From Methanosarcinales archaeon (GTDB lineage Archaea > Halobacteriota > Methanosarcinia > Methanosarcinales > Methanosarcinaceae): a DNA stretch of 5,383 nucleotides. The stretch spans positions 1 to 5,383 of the forward strand of contig JAAXQB010000361.1 of assembly GCA_012329085.1 (NCBI GenBank). Reading direction: 5' to 3'. The translations under genes and the position numbers were made by a program. Within the stretch, counting starts at the first letter, position 1. Each line of letters starts with the position of its first letter. The notes under the pieces are model-generated. The model saw nothing but the letters and a program-made list of their open reading frames with translations. It did no database searches and was not told where the DNA came from. This document shows positions 1 through 5,383 of this stretch, in pieces.

Positions 1-1559
1 AAGAAACGGATTCAGATGAAAAGATTAATTTTTTGGTAAAAATAGGTAATTGCATTAGGGGAAAGAAGAAAGAAATTTTAGAAGATTTAAAAGAGAAGTT
101 TAGTAAAGAAAATAATATTATCAGCTTAAAAATAAATGGAAAATATGTTGGCGATTATTCTGTTGTTCGAGATATTTTGGTAGATACTGCAAAGAAGAAT
201 TTCTATTTTACAAAATCATTTTCTGGAGATAATCAATATTCAAAGGCGGATGACCGGATATGTTCGGTTTGCAACAAAAGAGAATCGGAGGTGTATGGCT
301 TTGCATCTAATTATAAATTTTACACTGTTGATAAACCTGGTTTTGTGAGCGGTGGATTTCAGCAAAAATATGCTTGGAAAAATTATCCAGTATGCCTGAA
401 TTGTGCCTTAACACTTGAAGAAGGCAGAAAATATCTGGGTAAGAACTTAAGTTTTAATTTTTATGGCTTCAGGTATCTTCTAATGCCTAAATTTGTGAGA
501 GGAATAGAAGAAGAAACAAGAAGTGAGGTTTTTGGGATTATAGAACGGCAAAAGGATCCAAGATTTAGGAAGAAAGACATAAGGCGATTAACTCAATATG
601 AAGATGAGGCATTGGAGTTAATGAGTGAACAAAAAAATTATCTAAATGTAAATTTTTTGTTTTATGACGCTCCAAAAGGTTATGATGGTTCCGTTTTTAA
701 TATCTTGTGTTATATTGAGGACATTCTTCCGTCAAGGTTGAAAGTATTATTTGACGCTAAAAGTCAGGTTGATAAAATTGATATTTTTAAGAAATGTATG
801 GTCCCAATATTTGAAAATAAAAAGAAAGCCGGCGAAAAAGAGTTAGAATTTAATTTTGGCATTTTACGAGATTTTTTCTATGATTACATAAATAAACGGT
901 GGATTAGCACGAAATATTTCTTAGATATTGTAAATAAAATTTTTACAGATAAACCGATATCTTATCATTTTTTAGTGAGTTTTATTATACAGAAAATAAG
1001 AAATGAATTTATAAATGATTATTCAACTAATATATCCACATTAAAGGGTTTTATGTTGTTAAATTATTTGAATGGATTAGGAATATTAAGAAATTTTAAG
1101 GAGGTGAGAAAGATGAATGAACATAGGGCTAAGATATTCAATATCTCTGGAGAAATAAACGAGAGGGTTGATTCATTTTTTAGTGAATTTGCTGATTTTT
1201 TTAGTAGTGATGCTAAAAAAGCAATTTTTCTTGAGGGGGTATTGGCACAGTTTTTGTTGAATATACAATACCAAGAAAGAAATGCAACCCCCTTCAGGAT
1301 TAAATTAAAAGGATTGAAATTAGATGAGAAACAAATTAAGAAACTCTTGTGCGAAATACAGAATAAATTGGAAGAATATGGAAAGAATCACTATTATAGG
1401 AAATTAGAGTCAATAATTTCTGGTTATCTTGTTTCAGCAGGGAATAGATGGGAGATGACAAAGGATGAAATAAGTTATTATTTTGTATTGGGAATGAATT
1501 TGGCTTCTTTGTTTAAATCAAAAAGCAAAGAAGCAAAGGAGGTGAAGGAAAATGGATAA
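1..1559 (+). CDS. cas8b: Cas8b (Csh1-like) large subunit of type I-B Cascade, 5' partial
   Basis: Large subunit of the type I-B Cascade complex; in this family it helps recognise the PAM and opens target DNA. The reading frame (codons from position 3) is open to the left edge, so the true start lies outside the window; about 518 codons are visible and the family is usually near 600 residues. A zinc-finger-like pair of CxxC motifs is encoded at 261-272 (CSVC) and 393-404 (CLNC), followed by LEEGRKYL, a typical Csh1/TM1802-family arrangement. The C-terminal part (from about 1113) is predicted helical and ends with a conserved-looking ISYYFVLGMNLASLF segment and a Lys/Glu-rich tail. The stop TAA at 1557-1559 overlaps the start of cas7. 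The TTG at 33 is only the first possible start codon in the visible frame and is not supported: no ribosome site precedes it and coding continues upstream. Family assignment rests on the motifs and on the cas7-cas5-cas3 context; whether it is the Csh1 or the TM1802 branch is not settled. Confidence 0.92.
   Translation, partial: ETDSDEKINFLVKIGNCIRGKKKEILEDLKEKFSKENNIISLKINGKYVGDYSVVRDILVDTAKKNFYFTKSFSGDNQYSKADDRICSVCNKRESEVYGFASNYKFYTVDKPGFVSGGFQQKYAWKNYPVCLNCALTLEEGRKYLGKNLSFNFYGFRYLLMPKFVRGIEEETRSEVFGIIERQKDPRFRKKDIRRLTQYEDEALELMSEQKNYLNVNFLFYDAPKGYDGSVFNILCYIEDILPSRLKVLFDAKSQVDKIDIFKKCMVPIFENKKKAGEKELEFNFGILRDFFYDYINKRWISTKYFLDIVNKIFTDKPISYHFLVSFIIQKIRNEFINDYSTNISTLKGFMLLNYLNGLGILRNFKEVRKMNEHRAKIFNISGEINERVDSFFSEFADFFSSDAKKAIFLEGVLAQFLLNIQYQERNATPFRIKLKGLKLDEKQIKKLLCEIQNKLEEYGKNHYYRKLESIISGYLVSAGNRWEMTKDEISYYFVLGMNLASLFKSKSKEAKEVKENG
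1097..1107 (+). promoter_or_regulatory. Internal ribosome binding site for Cas11b
   Basis: TAAGGAGGTGA is a full-length match to the complement of the bacterial 16S rRNA 3' end. The GGAGG core ends 8 bases before the ATG at 1113, which is optimal spacing. It lies wholly inside cas8b and encodes the Lys-Glu-Val stretch there. It decides the internal start of the predicted Cas11b. Confidence 0.85.
1113..1559 (+). CDS. cas11b: Cas11b small subunit from internal translation start within cas8b (predicted)
   Basis: Predicted separate product of 148 residues, beginning MNEHRAKIFNIS and sharing frame and stop with cas8b. In type I-B, I-C and I-D systems the small subunit Cas11 is known to be made from an internal start near the 3' end of the large-subunit gene; it lines the belly of Cascade and stabilises crRNA and the non-target strand. 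Here the ATG at 1113 is in frame with cas8b and lies 5 bases after a perfect 11-base Shine-Dalgarno sequence, an unlikely chance event inside a coding region. The size fits a small subunit, and the sequence looks helix-rich with alternating hydrophobic and charged residues (for example LDEKQIKKLLCEIQNKLEEY), as expected of a Cas11 helical bundle. No separate small-subunit gene is seen between cas8b and cas3, consistent with this source. The GTG at 1104 is in frame but lies inside the ribosome site, so ATG 1113 is preferred. Not shown: actual expression. Confidence 0.8.
   Translation: MNEHRAKIFNISGEINERVDSFFSEFADFFSSDAKKAIFLEGVLAQFLLNIQYQERNATPFRIKLKGLKLDEKQIKKLLCEIQNKLEEYGKNHYYRKLESIISGYLVSAGNRWEMTKDEISYYFVLGMNLASLFKSKSKEAKEVKENG
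1535..1545 (+). promoter_or_regulatory. Ribosome binding site of cas7
   Basis: AAAGGAGGTGA, ten of eleven bases of the ideal Shine-Dalgarno sequence, with its GGAGG core ending 9 bases before the cas7 ATG at 1552. It lies within the 3' end of cas8b and fixes the cas7 start. It is nearly identical to the internal cas8b site at 1097-1107. Confidence 0.9.
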
Positions 1560-2526
1560 TATTCTAAAAAACAGGTCAGAGGTTGTGTTTTTATATGACA
1601 TAAAGGATGCTAATCCAAATGGTGACCCATTAGATGAGAATAAACCAAGAATTGATGAAGAAACAGGAATAAATATTGTAACAGATGTTAGGTTAAAGAG
1701 AACAATAAGAGATTACTTGATGAATTTTAAGAATGAGGAGATATTTGTCAAAGAGATAATAGATAATGAGGGGAAAATACAAGATGCTAAATTAAGAGCA
1801 AAGGATTTTTTAAAAGATGTGTCTGATTTGGAGAGTAAAGGTTTTAATGAACAAAAAAAAATAATCAAGGATAAAATAGTCAGTACTTGTATTGATGTGC
1901 GGTTATTTGGGGCTACAATTCCTCTTGATTTATCAATTAAAGAGAAAAGTAAGCCAAAGAATGTTACTGGTTCTATAACACTAACAGGTCCTGTACAGTT
2001 TAGAATAGGAAGGTCATTACATAGAGTTGAGTTAAAACATATAAAAGGTACTGGTGCGTTTGCTTCTAAACCAGGTGCAACACAAAAAACATTTAGAGAA
2101 GAAGATGTTCTGCCTTATTCTTTAATCTGTTTTTATGGCATTATTAACGAAAATGCTGCACAGCATACACATCTTACAGAAGATGATATAAAACTTCTTT
2201 TGGATGGGATGTGGAATGGAACCAAAAATTTAATTTCACGAAGCAAAGTTGGACAGATGCCAAGATTACTTCTAAAAGTAAATTACAAAGAGAAAAATTA
2301 TCATATTGGCGATTTAGATAAATTAATCAAAATTAAAGATATTGATAAACTTCAACAAGAAAAGATAAGAGACATTTCAGATTTAAAGTTAGATGCAACA
2401 GAATTAGTTGAAACGTTGAATTACAACAAAGATAACATTGAAAGCATTGATATGAAAATTGGCGATTGGGTAGAGATTGATTTTAGTGGTTTAAATAAGG
2501 CAATAAGACAAAATCCCATTAAGTGA
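1552..2526 (+). CDS. cas7: Cas7 (Csh2), backbone subunit of type I-B Cascade
   Basis: RAMP-superfamily protein of 324 residues that polymerises along the crRNA spacer to form the Cascade backbone, in several copies per complex. Recognition rests on the Csh2 signature FLYDIKDANPNGDP (residues 13-26), then VTDVRLKRTIRDYL (43-56), VRLFGATIPLD (116-126), the GSITLTGPVQF segment (140-150) and a later INENAAQHTHLTEDDIKLLL region followed by NLISRSKVGQMPRLLL. Length is normal for the family. The start is fixed by a near-perfect ribosome site at 1535-1545. The gene overlaps the end of cas8b by 8 bases and is followed after 10 bases by cas5, so it belongs to the same transcript. The strong ribosome site agrees with the need for many copies. 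A run of nine A bases (1853-1861) occurs in the gene but the frame is intact. No frameshift or missing motif is seen. Confidence 0.97.
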   Translation: MDNILKNRSEVVFLYDIKDANPNGDPLDENKPRIDEETGINIVTDVRLKRTIRDYLMNFKNEEIFVKEIIDNEGKIQDAKLRAKDFLKDVSDLESKGFNEQKKIIKDKIVSTCIDVRLFGATIPLDLSIKEKSKPKNVTGSITLTGPVQFRIGRSLHRVELKHIKGTGAFASKPGATQKTFREEDVLPYSLICFYGIINENAAQHTHLTEDDIKLLLDGMWNGTKNLISRSKVGQMPRLLLKVNYKEKNYHIGDLDKLIKIKDIDKLQQEKIRDISDLKLDATELVETLNYNKDNIESIDMKIGDWVEIDFSGLNKAIRQNPIK

Positions 2527-2536
2527 TGTAATAGTT

Positions 2537-3289
2537 ATGAATCAACAAAATATAGATAAGGTAGTAGTATTTGATATATGGGGAGATTATGCGCATTTCA
2601 GGCGATTTTATACAACTACATCTCCACTTACCTTTCCTATTCCTCCCCGAACTGCATTGTGTGGTTTGATTGGAGCAATGATTGGACTGGAAAAGGAAAA
2701 TAATGAGTATTTGCAATTCTTTACAATAGACAAAGCATTTATCGGATTGAGATTGTTGTCTCCTGTAAAAAAAGTGATAATTGCCGAAAATTTGATACAT
2801 ACAAAAAAAGCGAAAGGAATTGGGATGAATTTAATAGTAGAGAGGTGTCAGATAAGGTTTGAATTTTTAAAGGACCCAAAGTATAGAATTTATTTTTATC
2901 ATACTGACAAGGATTTATACAAGAAAATGAAAAATAATTTAGAATGTCATAAGTCCGTATATACACCCTGTTTTGGCTTGAGTGAAAATATAGCAAATTT
3001 CAAATTTATAAATGAGTTTAAAATTGAAACCAAGATTGCCGATGAAAAATATATTCAAATTCATTCAATACTCTCAGCTGAAAAAATTGCAGATAAAGAT
3101 GGTATAAAATTCAACTTAGATGATGAGTTTTTTTCAATAAGGGTTCCGATGGAGCTAAATACAGAAAGAATAGTTACAAAATACAGCGATATTTTATTCG
3201 AAAAAAATGGCAGACCAATTGAGGCAAAATTGATTTCACGATATTGGACAATAAATTATGGAGAAAAACATAACATCGTATTCATCTAA
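2537..3289 (+). CDS. cas5: Cas5 (Cas5h type), crRNA 5'-handle-binding subunit of type I-B Cascade
   Basis: RAMP protein of 250 residues; in Cascade one copy caps the Cas7 filament, grips the 5' handle of the crRNA and contacts Cas8. The N-terminus carries the Cas5h pattern VVVFDIWGDYAHFRRFYTT (residues 9-27), then SPLTFPIPPRTAL (29-41) and the glycine-rich GLIGAMIGL (43-51). The C-terminus has the usual ISRYWTINYG and ends NIVFI. Length is typical. The ATG at 2537 places the conserved motif a few residues from the N-terminus as expected, although no convincing ribosome site precedes it, only a weak AAGTGA near 2521-2526. Translation is probably coupled to termination of cas7, 10 bases upstream. 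Its last 10 codons and stop overlap the start of cas3 in another frame. Crystal-structure-type details cannot be inferred here, and crRNA cleavage is not expected because Cas6 normally does this in I-B. Confidence 0.96.
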   Translation: MNQQNIDKVVVFDIWGDYAHFRRFYTTTSPLTFPIPPRTALCGLIGAMIGLEKENNEYLQFFTIDKAFIGLRLLSPVKKVIIAENLIHTKKAKGIGMNLIVERCQIRFEFLKDPKYRIYFYHTDKDLYKKMKNNLECHKSVYTPCFGLSENIANFKFINEFKIETKIADEKYIQIHSILSAEKIADKDGIKFNLDDEFFSIRVPMELNTERIVTKYSDILFEKNGRPIEAKLISRYWTINYGEKHNIVFI

Positions 3290-5383
3290 TAAACCTAAGT
3301 CCCATCCCGATAAATTTTTAGAAGAGCATTTACTATCTGTTGGAAATTTGTGCCAGGAAATTATATCATCAAAGAAACTAAATTTGGACAGATATATAGA
3401 CTATGAAATTCTTCAAGACATTTCTTTCCTAATTGGTTTGACTCATGATTGTGGCAAAGCAACTTCTTATTTCCAGAATTATATTAATGAAAAAGATGGA
3501 ACAAGAAAAGCAAAGTTAAAAAGCAAACCAGAAACACACCATGGTTTTATATCGTCTATTTTTGCATATTATACTATAAAGGGATATTTATCAGATAAAG
3601 ATTTGTTAAATAAAAGATATTATCGGTATCTTCCAGTAATATGTTTGTTAGTAGTTAAAAAACATCACGGCGGTTTAGATAACATTGATGGTGAAATTAT
3701 TAATTTTGAGGAAAAGGTCTTGCAGAATCAAATTAACGCAATTGATTTTGATAAGTTAAACGAAATTTACAAGGGATTTTTTCAAAAGATAGGCTTTAAC
3801 TTTGATTACCGTATAGTGAAAGATAAAGTTTTAACTAGCGAGCCTGTATATAGTTACGGAAAGATCAAAGAATATAGAAAAAAATACAAAGAAGACTTAA
3901 AAACGGAAGGGAAGTTAGTTAGAAATATAGATGAAGAAAAGACTCTTTTTTATTATTTTACAACTTTATTTTTATATTCAGTTTTGTTAGATGCAGATAA
4001 AACAGATGCCGCAGAATTGAAAAGAATAAAAAGAATTGACATAGATGAAAGCATAATTGATGAATATAAAAAAGTTAAATTTAATGATAAAGATAGTAAA
4101 ATTAATCGGATACGAAACGAGATTTATGACGAGGTTATTTCAAAAGTTGAAAATATATCTTTAGAAAAAAATAGAATTTTATCATTAAATGTTCCTACGG
4201 GCACAGGAAAAACCCTTACTTCTCTATCTTTTGCATTAAAATTAAGAAAGAGAATAGAAAACGAAAAGGGTTATAGCCCGAGGATCATATATTCCTTGCC
4301 GTTTTTAAGCATTATTGATCAGAATTTTGCTATCTTTGAAGATGTTTTTAAATCTATTAGCGGAGAAAAGCCAGATTCAAACACTTTATTAAAACATCAT
4401 CATCTGTCTGATGTCGTCTATAAAGTAAAGGAAGAGGAATTTGAAAATATAGATAGGGATATTGGTAAAGATTTCCTTTTGATCGAGGGTTGGAATTCTG
4501 AAATTATTGTTACAACTTTTATGCAATTTTTTTACTCATTAATATCTAATAGGAATCGGGTAATAAGAAAATTTCATAATATTACAAATAGCATTATTAT
4601 ATTAGATGAAGTTCAGGCAATTCCTCATAAATACTGGTTACTTCTTAACAAAACAATAAAATTTTTTGCGGAGCATTTTAATACATATTTTATCTTTATT
4701 ACTGCTACGCAACCTTTAATTTTTGATAAAAAGGCAAGCGAAATAAAGCCATTAGTAGAAAACAAAAAGAAATATTTTAAGCTATTAGATAGAGTATCCT
4801 TAAAAATAAACTTAGAATGTATCAGCATTGATGATTTTAAAAAAGTATTAAAAAAAGACATAGTGAAGAATTTAAATAAAGATTTTTTGATTGTTTTAAA
4901 TACCATTAATTCTTCAACGAACATTTATAATTACATTAAAGATTTAAATCTGGGGGACGATGCACTTTATTATCTCTCTACAAATATTATTCCCAAAAAA
5001 AGATTAGAAAGAATTAAGGCGATAAGAAAGAAAACTACAGAGTGGAAAATTGTTGTTAGCACTCAACTTATTGAAGCAGGGGTAGATATTGATGTAGATA
5101 TTGTTTATCGGGATTTCGCACCATTTGATTCAATAAATCAGGTTGCTGGGAGATGTAATAGAAATTTTGGTGATAAAAAAGGTACTGTTAAAATTTTTAT
5201 TTTAAAAGAGAATAATGATGGAAAAGTATATTATCCTTATACTATCTATGAAAGTTTTATTACAGACAAGACTATAAAGATTTTTGAGGATACTGGGGTT
5301 GAAATAAACGAACCTAATTTCTTACAATTAAGCAATAATTATTTTGAGAAGATAAATAGTGGGAAAAGTGATGACTCTTCAGA
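3258..5383 (+). CDS. cas3: Cas3 HD nuclease-helicase of type I-B system, 3' partial
   Basis: Effector nuclease recruited by Cascade after target recognition; it nicks the displaced strand and degrades DNA while translocating 3' to 5'. The frame is open from the ATG at 3258 to the right edge (708 complete codons). N-terminal HD domain: H24 in LEEHLL, H63-D64 in THDCGK, H94-H95 in THHG, H136-H137 in KHHGG and D245 in LLDADK, so the metal ligands look complete. Helicase: Walker A VPTGTGKT (312-319), motif Ia around SLPFLSIIDQ, Walker B DEVQ (450-453, the DExQ-like form common in I-B Cas3), TATQP (482-486), STQLIEAGVDID (601-612) and QVAGRCNR (628-635). Only the C-terminal part is missing. The start is well fixed: an in-frame TAA at 3252-3254 lies two codons upstream and no other suitable start precedes H24. 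The start overlaps cas5 by 32 bases with no clear ribosome site, so translation is likely coupled to cas5. HD and helicase domains are fused, not split into Cas3'' and Cas3'. Confidence 0.97.
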   Translation, partial: MEKNITSYSSNKPKSHPDKFLEEHLLSVGNLCQEIISSKKLNLDRYIDYEILQDISFLIGLTHDCGKATSYFQNYINEKDGTRKAKLKSKPETHHGFISSIFAYYTIKGYLSDKDLLNKRYYRYLPVICLLVVKKHHGGLDNIDGEIINFEEKVLQNQINAIDFDKLNEIYKGFFQKIGFNFDYRIVKDKVLTSEPVYSYGKIKEYRKKYKEDLKTEGKLVRNIDEEKTLFYYFTTLFLYSVLLDADKTDAAELKRIKRIDIDESIIDEYKKVKFNDKDSKINRIRNEIYDEVISKVENISLEKNRILSLNVPTGTGKTLTSLSFALKLRKRIENEKGYSPRIIYSLPFLSIIDQNFAIFEDVFKSISGEKPDSNTLLKHHHLSDVVYKVKEEEFENIDRDIGKDFLLIEGWNSEIIVTTFMQFFYSLISNRNRVIRKFHNITNSIIILDEVQAIPHKYWLLLNKTIKFFAEHFNTYFIFITATQPLIFDKKASEIKPLVENKKKYFKLLDRVSLKINLECISIDDFKKVLKKDIVKNLNKDFLIVLNTINSSTNIYNYIKDLNLGDDALYYLSTNIIPKKRLERIKAIRKKTTEWKIVVSTQLIEAGVDIDVDIVYRDFAPFDSINQVAGRCNRNFGDKKGTVKIFILKENNDGKVYYPYTIYESFITDKTIKIFEDTGVEINEPNFLQLSNNYFEKINSGKSDDSS

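Larger units (their letters stand above)
1..5383 (+). other. Type I-B CRISPR-Cas interference operon (cas8b-cas7-cas5-cas3), both ends open
   Basis: Four genes on one strand are joined by an 8-base overlap, a 10-base gap and a 32-base overlap, leaving no room for internal promoters or terminators outside coding sequence. I see no hairpin followed by a T-run between genes, no CRISPR repeat units, no tRNA and no insertion sequence. The combination of Csh1-like Cas8, Csh2, Cas5h and a fused HD-helicase Cas3 defines subtype I-B. The promoter, cas6 and leader/array are expected outside the window. Confidence 0.92.

Noticed and set aside
33..35. TTG as the start of cas8b
   Set aside because: The frame is open upstream to the window edge, no ribosome site precedes it, and the protein would be short for the family; the gene is simply cut by the window.
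614..623. GGAG followed by an in-frame ATG inside cas8b, as another internal start
   Set aside because: Only 3 bases separate the GGAG from the ATG at 621, too close for efficient initiation, and the product would match no known subunit.
1523..1538. Tandem AAGCAAAG repeat at the end of cas8b
   Set aside because: Only two short copies, explained by the Lys/Glu-rich C-terminal tail; no CRISPR-like spacing or further copies.
2526..2531. ATG overlapping the cas7 stop (TGATG) as the cas5 start or a start-stop element
   Set aside because: This ATG is followed at once by TAA, so it cannot encode anything; it may be chance, and cas5 starts at 2537 in another frame.
2813..2827. AAAGGA plus in-frame ATG at 2825 in cas5 as an internal start
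   Set aside because: The match is weak and common in AGGA-rich sequence; the product would lack the N-terminal RAMP motifs and has no known counterpart.
2519..2996. Two overlapping open frames on the - strand opposite cas5
   Set aside because: They lie antisense to well-conserved cas5 coding sequence, have low-complexity Phe/Tyr/Ser-rich translations and resemble no family.
4625..4924. 99-residue open frame on the - strand opposite cas3
   Set aside because: It is antisense to the Cas3 helicase domain; its Phe/Lys/Ser-rich translation is what AT-rich antisense DNA gives by chance.

Overview
The window is a slice of a type I-B CRISPR-Cas interference operon, all on the + strand and with almost no non-coding DNA. 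The order is cas8b (Csh1-like large subunit, 5' end cut by the window), cas7 (Csh2 backbone), cas5 (Cas5h) and cas3 (HD nuclease plus helicase, 3' end cut by the window). This is the usual I-B effector order. No CRISPR array, cas6, cas4, cas1 or cas2 lies inside the window. By analogy with other I-B loci, cas6 would be expected upstream and the adaptation genes downstream, but that is inference.

The DNA is strongly AT-rich, with Lys/Ile/Asn-rich proteins and AGA/AGG as the main arginine codons. Two ribosome binding sites match the bacterial consensus almost perfectly. This suggests a low-GC bacterium, such as a Firmicute/Clostridia-like or thermophilic lineage. The sequence alone does not fix the taxon, and cas operons move between lineages.

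Layout: cas8b runs from the left edge to 1559. It overlaps cas7 (1552-2526) by 8 bases. A 10-base gap leads to cas5 (2537-3289), which overlaps cas3 (3258 to the right edge) by 32 bases. The genes are therefore almost certainly co-transcribed. Cas8b, Cas7, Cas5 and (from elsewhere) Cas6 with crRNA would form Cascade, which recruits Cas3 to nick and degrade target DNA.

The most interesting element is hidden inside cas8b. An 11-base perfect Shine-Dalgarno sequence (1097-1107) sits 5 bases before an in-frame ATG at 1113. It would direct separate synthesis of the last 148 residues of Cas8b. This fits the known internally translated small subunit Cas11b of type I-B systems, which normal gene calling misses. 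The same strong site precedes cas7, whereas cas5 and cas3 have no clear site. This suggests that the multi-copy Cascade subunits (Cas7, Cas11) are boosted at translation over the single-copy ones.
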